Source of the DNA: Synergistaceae bacterium
GTDB taxonomy: Bacteria; Synergistota; Synergistia; Synergistales; Aminobacteriaceae
Length of the DNA stretch: 64,000 bases
Assembly: GCA_018436595.1 (NCBI GenBank)
Contig: JAHDLC010000027.1
Coordinates: 28,939 to 92,938, forward strand
Reading direction: 5' to 3'
The translations under genes and the position numbers were made by a program. Below the pieces are notes generated by a model. That model was not told the origin of the DNA, searched no databases, and saw only the letters and a list, made by a program, of their open reading frames with translations. Positions 34,338 to 43,251 of this stretch are shown here, one piece after another; the stretch's first letter is position 1; every line of letters begins with the position of its first letter.

Positions 34338-36280
34338 TCCCCTTCACCGGCAGGCGGAAAATTTCCTCCCGCGGCATCCATGTTTTCTGAAAGAAGAGAG
34401 GACAGCCTACCGGCGAAAAGGGCCGGATCGGCGATCTGCCCTCCTTCCGCGAGAACGCACTGGTCGTGCAGCAGGAAGGCGTATTCCTTCACTTTTTCTT
34501 CCCCTCCTCCCGAAGCGAGCAGCCTGTTCATTTTGGAGATCACCGGGTGATCAGGGTTGATTTCCATAATGCGTTTCAGTGGAGGAACCTCCCTTCCCAT
34601 GGACCGGAGGATGCGCTCCATGTTGAACGATGCCCCGTCGTCGTCGCTTACGAGACAGGCCGGTGATTCCGTGAGGCGGAAGGATATTTTGACATCCTTC
34701 ACCGTTTCGGAGAGGACCTCCCTCAAAAACGAGGCAAGTCCTTCCGGCCGGGGAGCGTCTGTTTTTTCCTCCTCGGGAGGCAGGGCATCCTCCCGTTCGA
34801 GGGAACGGAATTTCTTTCCCCTGAAATCCGGTAGGGTGGGAGCGATCACCTCGTCCACCGGATCGGCGAGGAGAAGCACGTCAAAGCCCTTTTCCCTGCA
34901 CCTTTCAAGAAGGGGAGAGTTCCTGAGCACCGGGAGCTTTCTTCCCGTAACGTAATAAATAGCCTGCTGCCCTTCTTTCATGGCCTCCACGTATTCTCCG
35001 AGGGAAAGGAAACCATCCCCCGAAGAAACCGACGGGAAAAGGCAGATTTCCAGGATGGCCTCCCGGTGCTCCTTTTCAGCGCCGTCGAAGGAAGCAAGGC
35101 CCTCCTTGATTACCGGCCCGAATTCCTTCCAGAGACGAACGTATTTCTCCCTGTCATCGGCCATCATTTTTTTCAGCGATGCAAGAACACGCCGAACAAG
35201 GCTCTTCCTGATGATCCGGACGAGGGGATCCTCCTGGAGAATTTCCCTGGAGATGTTGAGCGGGAGATCCTCGGAGTCCACCACGCCCCTCAGGAAGCGG
35301 AGCCATGAGGGGACAAGGTCCCGGCAGTCGTTCATGATGAAGACGTTTCGGATGTAGAGGCTCACTCCCTCGCTCCGGGGAGCGTAGTGAAGGTCGAAGG
35401 GGGCTCTCGACGGGAAAAACAGGATTCCCCGGAATTCAGTTCCTCCCTCCACGGAAAAAGCCACCCTGCCGAGAGGCGGTTCCCAGTCGGAGGCGACATG
35501 CTTGTAGAATTCTTCGTATTCCTGGTCGGTCACTTCTTTTTCCGGGCGACGCCAGATGGCCTTCCCCGAGTTGAGAACCTGGTCCTCCGCCGCCTCGCCG
35601 TCTTCTGTCTTTTTCGAAACGGCCATCACGATGGGATAGGAGATGAAATCGGAATATTTTCTGACAATGTCCCGGAGGGTCCACTCGTCGGTGTAATCCC
35701 GTTCCCCTTTCTCCGCGTCGGGCGTCTTGAGGTGAAGGATCACAGTAGTTCCCGGTTCGTTCCGTTCAGCCTCTTCAAGCGTATAGGTACCGTCTCCGGG
35801 TGAAGAGAAACGCCAGCCTTTCCCTTCGCCGAGACGGCGGGTCACCACGTCTACACGGTCAGCCACCATGAAGGCGGAATAAAATCCCACTCCGAACCGC
35901 CCGATCAGGCTCTCGGCACCCGCCGATTCCCTGGCGGCTTTCATGGCCGAAAGGAATTCCCCGGTTCCGGACCTGGCGATGGTCCCGATATAGTTCGTCA
36001 GTTCCTCCCTGTTCATCCCAACGCCATTGTCGGATACAAAAAGAGTCCGCCCTTCCTCTCCCCTCGAAATCCTGATAGTGGGCGCCGACAGGCGGGATTC
36101 CCCTTCGTTTTCCTCATGCTCCGGATGGGCGAGAATTTCCAGTCGCCGCTTGTCCAGTGCGTCGGAGGCATTCGAAATAAGCTCCCGAAGAAAAATGTCC
36201 CTGTTGGAATAGACCGAGTGGATCATAAGATCAAGAAGCTGTTTCGCTTCAGCCTGAAAGAAAAACCGTTCCTGCTGCAT
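34334..36280 (-). CDS. htpG: HSP90-family molecular chaperone HtpG
   Basis: The 648-residue protein has the GHKL ATPase domain at the N-terminus (LRELISNASDALDK near 31-44, DNGVGM, and GRFGVGFYSAFMVAD) followed by the middle and dimerisation domains of HSP90. It folds and remodels client proteins in the cytoplasm. Full length and without gaps. AGGAAC upstream of the ATG serves as ribosome site. It is the first gene of the operon with the EamA exporter and pepA. No CIRCE element was seen upstream. Confidence 0.96.
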   Translation of the reverse strand: MQQERFFFQAEAKQLLDLMIHSVYSNRDIFLRELISNASDALDKRRLEILAHPEHEENEGESRLSAPTIRISRGEEGRTLFVSDNGVGMNREELTNYIGTIARSGTGEFLSAMKAARESAGAESLIGRFGVGFYSAFMVADRVDVVTRRLGEGKGWRFSSPGDGTYTLEEAERNEPGTTVILHLKTPDAEKGERDYTDEWTLRDIVRKYSDFISYPIVMAVSKKTEDGEAAEDQVLNSGKAIWRRPEKEVTDQEYEEFYKHVASDWEPPLGRVAFSVEGGTEFRGILFFPSRAPFDLHYAPRSEGVSLYIRNVFIMNDCRDLVPSWLRFLRGVVDSEDLPLNISREILQEDPLVRIIRKSLVRRVLASLKKMMADDREKYVRLWKEFGPVIKEGLASFDGAEKEHREAILEICLFPSVSSGDGFLSLGEYVEAMKEGQQAIYYVTGRKLPVLRNSPLLERCREKGFDVLLLADPVDEVIAPTLPDFRGKKFRSLEREDALPPEEEKTDAPRPEGLASFLREVLSETVKDVKISFRLTESPACLVSDDDGASFNMERILRSMGREVPPLKRIMEINPDHPVISKMNRLLASGGGEEKVKEYAFLLHDQCVLAEGGQIADPALFAGRLSSLLSENMDAAGGNFPPAGEGE

Positions 36281-36345
36281 GCCGTTCCTCCCGTTCAGTC
36301 GTCAGTCTGTCAGCGGACAAAACCGCCGCTGTTTTCCCTTTTCCC

Positions 36346-36386
36346 AAAAAGCCGGGGACGATGCTTGTCGGCAGCACCGTCCCCGT
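36346..36386 (-). terminator. Terminator after the TolC-like gene
   Basis: On the minus strand GGGGACGGTGCT pairs with AGCATCGTCCCC (one mismatch) around a short loop, followed by GGC and five U (36350-36346). It separates the TolC-like gene from htpG. Confidence 0.8.
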
Positions 36387-36410
36387 CCCTTCACCTACAG
36401 TTTACACAAC

Positions 36411-37700
36411 CTATTCCGCCGGGGCCGGTTCGTACTCGCTCATTGCCTGCTTCAGGCTCACCAGGGCGAGATACATTTCCTTGATTGCCGCGAGATGCTC
36501 CGTCTTGACTTTCTGGTTATCCACCTGGGCGTTCAGGAGATCGATCTGGGCCCCCATGCCTTCCTTGTACATGAGCTGGGTTATCTTGAGCTCCTCGTCC
36601 GACCGGGCAACCTGTTTTCTCTTGCTGCTTTCCACGGCCACCGCTTTCTCCCATTGGGTGAGGGCCTTCCCCAGATCCTCCCGGACCTGGCTCTTCCGTG
36701 CTTCCAGGCTCCATTCCGCAGCCTCGACGCCTTTGGCCTTGTCTGCCACGTCTTCTTTCGTTTTCCCTCCGTCGTATACGGGAATGGAAACATTCAAGGC
36801 GAGGAGGAATTCCTTTTCTACAGGAGAGGCATTGTCATTGTCCGTCAGGAGCATATATCCCACCGAGCCTTCAACCGTGGGAGACATCCCCTTCGCGGCG
36901 AGGGTCTTCAGCACTTTTGCCCGCTCCAGGGCCGTCTCGGCCGAGCGAACGTCGTTCCTTCGCTTGACAGCCTCCGGCATTCCGACCTCGACAGAAAGAG
37001 CAGGCACGAGAAGGTTTTCCTCCCGCGGTTCCAGATCCGATCCCCCCGCAAGGGTTCTCATCCCGGCAAGGGTATTTTTATATACAGACTCGGCTTCCAC
37101 CACGAGGCTTTCGGCCTCCTCAACCTTTGCCTGGGCCCGCACGACGTCCAATCGGGGGATAAGCTGCTGCCTGAACTTTTCCTCGGTAATTCTCAGGTCT
37201 TCTTTCCGCTGGTTCAGGATGCCCCTCTGGAGGATAATGTTCTGACGGGCAATAAAGGACTGCCAGTACAGGCTTTCCGCTGCGGCAAGAGTGTTGTTCA
37301 CCAGGGTGAGATGATCGGATGCCAGACCGTTGTACTGGAGAAGAAGCTGCCGCTCCTGGGCCCCGTAGACCCCGCTCACGTCGAATCGGTGGGTTATGGC
37401 CGCAGAGAGGGAATAATTGCCCTTCTCCCCCATATTCCTTCCTGCCTGGGAGGAGTAGGTGTCGCTGAGCCAGCTGCTGCCGCCCTTGATAGCCACAGAC
37501 GGCCGCTGGACGGCCACAGAGGACTTCACGGTGTGGCGGAACGCCTCGAGGCGCCTGTAGGAAGCCTGAAGTGAAGGATTATTTCCCCTGACGTCGGCAA
37601 GAAATTCCTCGAGAGAAGTTTCCGCGGCATTTGACATGGACGAAAATACACCGCCCAACAACGCTGCGGCCAGAAGTGTTGCTTTGAATCCTTTTCCCAT
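36411..37700 (-). CDS. TolC-family outer membrane efflux protein
   Basis: The 429-residue protein starts at ATG 37700 behind GGAGGATCATTC and has a signal peptide (about 1-25, SSMSNAA). The rest shows the two-fold repeat of long amphipathic helices typical of TolC/OEP proteins, for example NNPSLQASYRRLEAF near the N-terminus and IDLLNAQVDNQKVKTE near the C-terminus. TolC homologs form the outer membrane channel for type I secretion or RND/ABC efflux. No inner-membrane partner is adjacent. It implies a diderm envelope. It has its own promoter. Confidence 0.9.
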   Translation of the reverse strand: MGKGFKATLLAAALLGGVFSSMSNAAETSLEEFLADVRGNNPSLQASYRRLEAFRHTVKSSVAVQRPSVAIKGGSSWLSDTYSSQAGRNMGEKGNYSLSAAITHRFDVSGVYGAQERQLLLQYNGLASDHLTLVNNTLAAAESLYWQSFIARQNIILQRGILNQRKEDLRITEEKFRQQLIPRLDVVRAQAKVEEAESLVVEAESVYKNTLAGMRTLAGGSDLEPREENLLVPALSVEVGMPEAVKRRNDVRSAETALERAKVLKTLAAKGMSPTVEGSVGYMLLTDNDNASPVEKEFLLALNVSIPVYDGGKTKEDVADKAKGVEAAEWSLEARKSQVREDLGKALTQWEKAVAVESSKRKQVARSDEELKITQLMYKEGMGAQIDLLNAQVDNQKVKTEHLAAIKEMYLALVSLKQAMSEYEPAPAE

Positions 37701-37819
37701 GAATGATCCTCCTCGAATGAAGCACTCTTCGCTTCTCGCCGGTTCATCTGCCGGTTCAGAAAGAAAAATGAAAAATTTCGAAAAGCAATATATCCCGCTT
37801 TTCTTTGTCCATTGCTTTG

Positions 37820-37849
37820 AGTATAGATATTCAGCCTCGTTCCTGTCAA
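37820..37849 (-). promoter_or_regulatory. SigA-type promoter of the TolC-like gene
   Basis: On the minus strand TTGACA (37849-37844) and TATACT (37825-37820) are 18 bp apart. Transcription would start near 37813, giving a leader of about 110 nt before ATG 37700. Confidence 0.7.
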
Positions 37850-37950
37850 GAAATATCAGGGAACCGAAATGGCCGGGCATCTGAAGTCTCCAGATTCTTC
37901 ACATCCGGAATCAAGTTTTATTGTATACATAGCAAATAAAAACTATTTTC

Positions 37951-37963
37951 GTTGATTATCAAC
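37951..37963. promoter_or_regulatory. Perfect palindrome, candidate operator
   Basis: GTTGAT-T-ATCAAC is a perfect inverted repeat with 6-bp arms about 50 bp upstream of the candidate ABC-operon promoter. The regulator is unknown and not encoded nearby. Confidence 0.35.
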
Positions 37964-38014
37964 AAAACCTGCACTAAAATTATTAGGGCTGGAATATGGT
38001 AAAGACAGGGAATC

Positions 38015-38043
38015 TTTACAAATTGCTTTTTTTGCTGTAGCAT
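38015..38043 (+). promoter_or_regulatory. Candidate promoter of the DUF3798/ABC operon
   Basis: TTTACA (38015-38020) and TAGCAT (38038-38043) are 17 bp apart, which gives a leader of about 120 nt. A GTATAC-centred site (38066-38079) falls just downstream of the predicted start, where a repressor could block transcription. Confidence 0.4.
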
Positions 38044-38171
38044 TCGTAGCATTCATTGAGGATTCAATGTATACGCATTCGGCTTCAGTTTCATTCCTAT
38101 TTGGCAGTTCGTTTTTTCCTATCCATAAATGAAACAGGAACCAAACAATCCAATAAGGAGGAGATACGCAC

Positions 38172-39275
38172 ATGAGGAGATTCACCAGAGTTCTTTTCGC
38201 AGTCGCGCTTGTTCTTGCCCTTGGCACGGTGGCCTTTGCGGCCCCCAAGATCGGCATCATGACCGGAACCGTTTCCCAGGGTGAGGAAGAGTACCGCGCC
38301 GGGGAAGAAATGGTGGCCAAGTACGGCGCCGACAGGGTCATTCATGTCACCTATCCCGATAAGTTCATGGACGAACAGGAGACCACCATATCCCAGGTCA
38401 TGGCCATGGCCTCCGATCCTGAAGTGAAGGCCATCGTCATCTGCCAGGGAGTCCCCGGGACTGCGGCAGCCATCGACAAGGTCAGGGAAGTCAGGGACGA
38501 CATTCTCTTCCTCATCGGGACCGTCCATGAAGAGCCTTACATGATGGCCGGGAAAGCGGACCTTCTCTTTGAAATCGACCAGCCCGCCCGCGGAACGTCC
38601 ATCGTGGAAAAAGCGAAGGAGATGGGGGCCAAGACCTTCATTCACTACTCCTTCCCCCGCCACATGAGCTATCCTCTTCTCGCAAAACGCAGGGAAATCA
38701 TGGAAGAAACCTGCAAAAAGATAGGGCTCGAATTCGTGTTCGTCAACGCTCCCGACCCCACCGGCGAAGGCGGCGTGGCCGGATCCCAGCAGTTCATTCT
38801 TGAAGACGCTCCCCGGCAGGTCGAGAAATACGGCCCTGATACCGCCTTCTTCAGCACCAACTGCTCCATGCAGGAACCCCTCATCAAGTCCGTGGTCAAA
38901 ACGAAGGCCATTTACCCCGAACAGTGCTGCCCCAGCCCCTTCCACGCCCTTCCCAATGCCCTCGGTCTGAAGGTGGAAAATAAGGGAGACGTGCCCTACA
39001 TCCTCAAGGCGATTGAAGAGAAGGTCGCCGAACTCGGGATGCAGGGGCGTATCGCCACCTGGACCGCTCCCATCACCATGAACTTCATCCGTGCCGGAGC
39101 AGAATACGCCATGGACTTTGCCAACGGCAAGTTTGAGGACAAGAAAGACATCCAGAGAGCGAAGTTCACACTCGAGAAGGTTGCCGGTGCAATCCGCATC
39201 CGCGCTTTCGACGACGAGAAGGCTCCGAACTTCCTCATGGTTGTGGGCGAATCCATCATTTTCGGGAAGAAGTAA
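38172..39275 (+). CDS. DUF3798 periplasmic binding protein of an ABC importer
   Basis: The 367-residue protein has a signal peptide (about 1-23, LGTVAFAA) and a type 1 periplasmic-binding fold beginning KIGIMTGTVSQGEEEY. It resembles the DUF3798 family. GGAGGAG precedes the ATG. It is followed by a two-domain ATPase and two permeases of the ribose/nucleoside type, so it is most likely their substrate-binding protein. A terminator-like hairpin after this gene would make it more abundant than the membrane components. The ligand is unknown; the neighbouring permeases suggest a nucleoside, sugar or similar small molecule. Confidence 0.85.
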   Translation: MRRFTRVLFAVALVLALGTVAFAAPKIGIMTGTVSQGEEEYRAGEEMVAKYGADRVIHVTYPDKFMDEQETTISQVMAMASDPEVKAIVICQGVPGTAAAIDKVREVRDDILFLIGTVHEEPYMMAGKADLLFEIDQPARGTSIVEKAKEMGAKTFIHYSFPRHMSYPLLAKRREIMEETCKKIGLEFVFVNAPDPTGEGGVAGSQQFILEDAPRQVEKYGPDTAFFSTNCSMQEPLIKSVVKTKAIYPEQCCPSPFHALPNALGLKVENKGDVPYILKAIEEKVAELGMQGRIATWTAPITMNFIRAGAEYAMDFANGKFEDKKDIQRAKFTLEKVAGAIRIRAFDDEKAPNFLMVVGESIIFGKK

Positions 39276-39302
39276 GCCTGTCCCGGGAACGCAGAGACTC
39301 GA

Positions 39303-39337
39303 GGCAGGGCTGTCACCAGGGACAGCCCTGCCTTTTT
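39303..39337 (+). terminator. Partial terminator between binding protein and ABC ATPase genes
   Basis: A perfect 12-bp stem (GGCAGGGCTGTC / GACAGCCCTGCC) with a 6-nt loop is followed by five T, only 20 bp before the TTG start of the ATPase gene. Because the next three genes have no other visible promoter, it probably reduces transcription rather than ending it. Confidence 0.85.
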
Positions 39338-39356
39338 GATAAAGGAGGTCGTGTTA

Positions 39357-40958
39357 TTGACCGGAGCAGCCCGTCTTGAAATGAAGAACATCAGCAAGCA
39401 GTATTACGGAAACCGTGTCCTCAAGGGCTTATCCTTCTCCGTCAACAAGGGAGAGGTATTGTCCCTCGTCGGGGAAAACGGAGCAGGCAAATCCACTCTT
39501 ATGAACATTTTATTCGGTATGCCCGTGATTCATTCAACAGGAGGATTTGACGGCGAAATCTTCCTCGACGGCGAAAAGGCGAATATCAAGTCCCCTGAAG
39601 AAGCAATGAAACTCGGAATCGGCATGGTCCACCAGGAATTCATGCTCCTCCCCGGTTTTACCATTACTGAAAACATCAAGCTCAACAGGGAAATCACGAA
39701 AGACAGCCTGCTGAGCAAAATCTTCGGGAAACCGATGAAATGGCTCGATTTGCCTGCCATGAAGGCAGATGCAAGACAATCCATGGATACCATCGGGCTC
39801 GGAATAGACGAGATGCTCCCCGTTCGGGGCCTGCCCGTGGGACACATGCAGTTCGTGGAAATCGCCAGGGAACTCGACAAGAAAAACATCCGCCTTCTCG
39901 TCCTCGACGAGCCTACGGCGGTACTTACAGAATCCGATGCGGACAAGCTTCTCGAGGCCATGAAGATCCTCACCGGCAAGGGAATTTCGATCCTGTTCAT
40001 AAGCCACCGTCTCGACGAGGTCATGGCCGCCTCCGACAAGATTGTCGTACTCAGGGACGGAGAGCAGATCGCCGAAACCCGTCCGTCCGAAACCACCATC
40101 GACCGGATTGCCGAGCTTATGGTGGGAAGAAAGATCGAAAGCGGCGAAATGGTGGGAAGACCGCCTTCGGAACTGAAGGACGACTACATACTCGAAATAC
40201 GGGATCTATCGGTGGCCATGCCCGGCGAGCGGGTCAAGGGCGTCAACCTCGACGTCAAGAGGGGGGAAATCCTCGGAATAGGCGGTCTTGCCGGCCAGGG
40301 AAAAATCGGCATAGCCAACGGGATCATGGGACTCTTTCCTTCAGACGGTGACGTGAAGAAGAACGGGAAAACCATAAAACTGAACGCCGCCAGGGCTTCC
40401 CTTGACAATGCAATGGCCTTCGTCTCCGAGGACAGAAGAGGGACAGGACTCCTTCTTGATGACTCCATTGAATTCAACATCGTCGCCACGGCTATCCAGG
40501 TCCAGGGAAAATTTCTGACTCCGGGGAAGGTGCGCATTCTTGATTCGCAGGCCATGACCGGGCTCGCCACAAACATGATACAGGAGCTCGACATCCGGTG
40601 CACCGGCCCCGGGCAGCTCACCAGGCGGCTTTCCGGAGGCAACCAGCAGAAGGTCTGCATAGCCAGAGCCATCATCCTGGAGCCGAACCTGCTGTTCGTT
40701 TCCGAGCCGACACGGGGAATCGACATCGGTGCGAAAAAACTGATCCTCGATCACCTGGTGAAGCTCAACAGGGACAATGGGCTGACCATCGTCATGACGT
40801 CCTCCGAACTGGCGGAACTCCGCTCGATCTGCGACCGGATCGCCATTGTCTACCAGGGGAAACTGGAGGGTATCCTTCTCCCTACTGACAGCGACAGGGA
40901 CTTCGGACTCATGATGGCCGGCGAATACCACAAGTTCCATGGAAAGGAGGCTGTATGA
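39357..40958 (+). CDS. ABC importer ATPase with two nucleotide-binding domains (RbsA/nucleoside type)
   Basis: The start is TTG 39357, nine bases after AAAGGAGG (533 residues). The first domain has a complete Walker A GENGAGKST, Walker B LLVLDEPTAVL and H-loop region. The second has a degenerate Walker A GLAGQGKI, signature RLSGGNQQK and Walker B-like LFVSEPTRGID, a pattern normal for RbsA-type ATPases in which one site is catalytically weak. It powers import with the two permeases that follow (their genes overlap or nearly overlap) and the DUF3798 binding protein. Confidence 0.92.
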   Translation: MTGAARLEMKNISKQYYGNRVLKGLSFSVNKGEVLSLVGENGAGKSTLMNILFGMPVIHSTGGFDGEIFLDGEKANIKSPEEAMKLGIGMVHQEFMLLPGFTITENIKLNREITKDSLLSKIFGKPMKWLDLPAMKADARQSMDTIGLGIDEMLPVRGLPVGHMQFVEIARELDKKNIRLLVLDEPTAVLTESDADKLLEAMKILTGKGISILFISHRLDEVMAASDKIVVLRDGEQIAETRPSETTIDRIAELMVGRKIESGEMVGRPPSELKDDYILEIRDLSVAMPGERVKGVNLDVKRGEILGIGGLAGQGKIGIANGIMGLFPSDGDVKKNGKTIKLNAARASLDNAMAFVSEDRRGTGLLLDDSIEFNIVATAIQVQGKFLTPGKVRILDSQAMTGLATNMIQELDIRCTGPGQLTRRLSGGNQQKVCIARAIILEPNLLFVSEPTRGIDIGAKKLILDHLVKLNRDNGLTIVMTSSELAELRSICDRIAIVYQGKLEGILLPTDSDRDFGLMMAGEYHKFHGKEAV

Positions 40959-40959
40959 C

Positions 40960-42000
40960 ATGGACAACGATTTCCTGAACAAACTCGGCATTCCCAGGCT
41001 CATCATTTCCCTTTTCCTTGCGTTCCTCGTCGCAGCAGCCTTTTCCTTCGGCCTTCCCATGGGGCAGATCTTCAGCGCCATGCTCACCCGCTTTGGGATG
41101 AACTCCCTTCTCGTCCTCGCGATGATCCCCACCATACAGGCAGGCGCAGGTCCGAACTTCGGTCTTCCTTTCGGCATCATCTGCGGCCTGATCGGCGCAA
41201 CCCTGGCCATCGAACTTGATCTGAGGGGGTTCACCGCGTTCTTTTTCGCCATCGGCGTCTCCATTCCGCTCGGCGCGATAGCAGGGTGGCTGTACGGCCT
41301 GTTGCTCAACCGGGTCAAGGGACAGGAAATGACAGTAGGTACCTACATGGGATTTTCCATCGTCTCGGTCATGTGCATTTTCTGGCTCATGGCTCCCTAT
41401 AAAAGCCCTGAAATGGTTTGGCCTTACGGAGGGGACGGCCTTCGTGTCACCGTGGTTCTTGATGGACGAATGGAGCAGCTCCTCGACCGCTTCCTGAGTT
41501 TTACGGTCAACGGAGTGACCATCCCGACGGGCCTGCTTCTCGCAACAGCGCTGTGCTGCGTTTTATTGTGGATCTTCATGAGGACGAGAACGGGCCTTGC
41601 CATGTCGGTGGTCGGCTCCAACCCGCGCTTTGCCGAGGCATCAGGCCTCAACGTGAACAAGTACCGACTCCTCGCCTCCGTCGTTTCATGCGCCATGGGT
41701 GCTGCAGGCATCGTCATCTACTCCCAGAGCTACGGATTCATACAGCTCTACCAGGCCCCACTCTATATGGCCCTCTACTCCGTCTCCGCCATTCTCATCG
41801 GGGGAGCATCACTGCAGCGGGCCACCATCACCCAGGCACTCATCGGCACCTTTCTCTTCAACGCCCTTCTGGTCATCGCCCTGCCGGTAGCCAACGTGGC
41901 CATGGACAGCGACATCTCCGAAATCATGAGGGTCATCATAAGCAACGGCATCATCCTCTATGCCCTCACCCGCAAAGAAGTGGGAGGTGATGCCCGATGA
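40960..42000 (+). CDS. ABC importer permease 1
   Basis: The 346-residue membrane protein starts at ATG 40960 behind AAAGGAGG. It has eight to ten hydrophobic segments and the family motif MSVVGSNPRFAEASGLNV, characteristic of BPD_transp_2 permeases (ribose, nucleoside and branched-chain amino acid importers). The end overlaps the next permease start by 4 bp. Confidence 0.9.
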   Translation: MDNDFLNKLGIPRLIISLFLAFLVAAAFSFGLPMGQIFSAMLTRFGMNSLLVLAMIPTIQAGAGPNFGLPFGIICGLIGATLAIELDLRGFTAFFFAIGVSIPLGAIAGWLYGLLLNRVKGQEMTVGTYMGFSIVSVMCIFWLMAPYKSPEMVWPYGGDGLRVTVVLDGRMEQLLDRFLSFTVNGVTIPTGLLLATALCCVLLWIFMRTRTGLAMSVVGSNPRFAEASGLNVNKYRLLASVVSCAMGAAGIVIYSQSYGFIQLYQAPLYMALYSVSAILIGGASLQRATITQALIGTFLFNALLVIALPVANVAMDSDISEIMRVIISNGIILYALTRKEVGGDAR

Positions 42001-43070
42001 GGCTCCTTCAAAAAAACATCGTTCCCATAGTGTTCATTGTTCTCTGCACGATAGGTTTCCACTATTCCGGACTGTCATGGATGTTTTTCGCCAACGACCT
42101 CATGACGAGGCTCGCCCGGAACTCTTTCCTGGTAATTTCCCTCATTATCCCTGTGCTTGCCGGAATGGGACTGAATTTCGGCATTGTTCTCGGCGCCATG
42201 GCGGGCCAGTTCGCCGCCTTCATCACGGTAGTCTACAATCTCACCGGGATAACAGGGTTCTTCCTGGCATGCGTCCTGTCGATTCCTTTCGCTGTCCTTT
42301 TCGGGTGGCTCACAGGCATCCTCTTCAACAAGGCCAAGGGAAAGGAAATGATCACGGGCCTTATTCTCGGATTCTTCGCCAACGGACTCTATCAGCTCGT
42401 CTGCCTCATCTTCATCGGGTGGATCATCCCCATCTCCAACAAGGCGCTCCTTTTGCCTTCGGGAATCGGTTTTGTGAACACCCTCGACCTCAAGATCTGG
42501 CAGTATGCCATCGACAAGTTCTACGTATTCAAACTGAAGGGCATTACCACCCCTCTTTTAAAGTACCTGAACAACATCAATTTTCCGGTGCTTACCCTTA
42601 TCATCGTCGCTCTCCTGTGCACTGCAGTCTACCTTCTTTTCAGGACCAAGCTCGGCCAGGATTTCCGGGCTGTGGGACAGAACAGGCATATTGCCGAGGT
42701 GGCCGGCATAAAGGTAGACAGGGTGAGAATCATCGCCGTCATATTCTCCACCGTTCTCGCGGCCTGGGGTCAGCTTATCTTCCTCCAGAACATAGGCAAC
42801 GTCCAGGTGTACGGATCCCATGTCCAGGTGGGGACTTTCGCCGTGGCGGCGCTCCTTATCGGCGGCGCTTCGGTCTCCAAGGCCACTATCGGCCAGGCTC
42901 TCCTTGGGACGGTGCTCTTTCATGCCCTTTTCATCGTGTCCCCACTGGCAGGGAAAAATATCATGGGCAGCGCCCAGGTCGGCGAATATTTCCGGGTTTT
43001 TGTCGCCTACGGCGTCATCGGTATTGCCCTGGCCCTTCATGCGTGGCAGAGGCTGACGAAAAAGGAATAA
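41997..43070 (+). CDS. ABC importer permease 2
   Basis: The 357-residue BPD_transp_2 membrane protein carries FRAVGQNRHIAEVAGIKV as the conserved cytoplasmic loop. It is homologous to the preceding permease and forms the other half of the heterodimeric channel. Its ATG overlaps the previous stop (ATGA) and GGGAGG provides the ribosome site. It is the last gene of the operon; no classical terminator follows before the next promoter at 43096. Confidence 0.9.
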   Translation: MRLLQKNIVPIVFIVLCTIGFHYSGLSWMFFANDLMTRLARNSFLVISLIIPVLAGMGLNFGIVLGAMAGQFAAFITVVYNLTGITGFFLACVLSIPFAVLFGWLTGILFNKAKGKEMITGLILGFFANGLYQLVCLIFIGWIIPISNKALLLPSGIGFVNTLDLKIWQYAIDKFYVFKLKGITTPLLKYLNNINFPVLTLIIVALLCTAVYLLFRTKLGQDFRAVGQNRHIAEVAGIKVDRVRIIAVIFSTVLAAWGQLIFLQNIGNVQVYGSHVQVGTFAVAALLIGGASVSKATIGQALLGTVLFHALFIVSPLAGKNIMGSAQVGEYFRVFVAYGVIGIALALHAWQRLTKKE

Positions 43071-43095
43071 CCCCGGCAGGTGGTTTTTGATGAAC

Positions 43096-43123
43096 TTGAC
43101 AAATCATAAATCTTCCGGATAAT
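43096..43123 (+). promoter_or_regulatory. Promoter of the DEAD-box helicase gene
   Basis: A perfect TTGACA (43096-43101) and GATAAT (43118-43123) are 16 bp apart. Transcription would start near 43130, upstream of the leader hairpin and 120 nt before the start codon. Confidence 0.7.
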
Positions 43124-43151
43124 AGATATGATGTAATGGAGGGAAGATTTT

Positions 43152-43185
43152 GAGTGGACCCCCGGAACGGGGTCCACTCTTTTTT
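43152..43185 (+). terminator. Leader terminator (possible attenuator) of the DEAD-box helicase gene
   Basis: A perfect 11-bp stem (GAGTGGACCCC / GGGGTCCACTC) with a 6-nt loop is followed by six T. It lies between the helicase promoter and its start codon at 43252, so it would end most transcripts unless bypassed. Confidence 0.85.
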
Positions 43186-43251
43186 GAGGGCGAAAGACGG
43201 AGGCGTCGATGCCCTTCCCTTCTTTCGAATCTCAAGGAGGAACAGAAATTA

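Larger units (their letters stand above)
37701..38171. other. 471-bp AT-rich divergent regulatory region, no gene seen
   Basis: No plausible protein gene lies between the TolC-like gene and the DUF3798 gene. The region holds the TolC promoter, a candidate promoter for the ABC operon (38015-38043), a perfect 13-nt palindrome GTTGATTATCAAC (37951-37963), and two GTATAC-centred sites (37921-37930 and 38066-38079). It is much more AT-rich than its surroundings. Confidence 0.7.

Noticed and set aside
39303..39337. End of the binding-protein transcription unit as a full terminator
   Set aside because: The ATPase and permease genes that follow have no visible promoter of their own and clearly belong to the same transporter, so partial termination is more likely.
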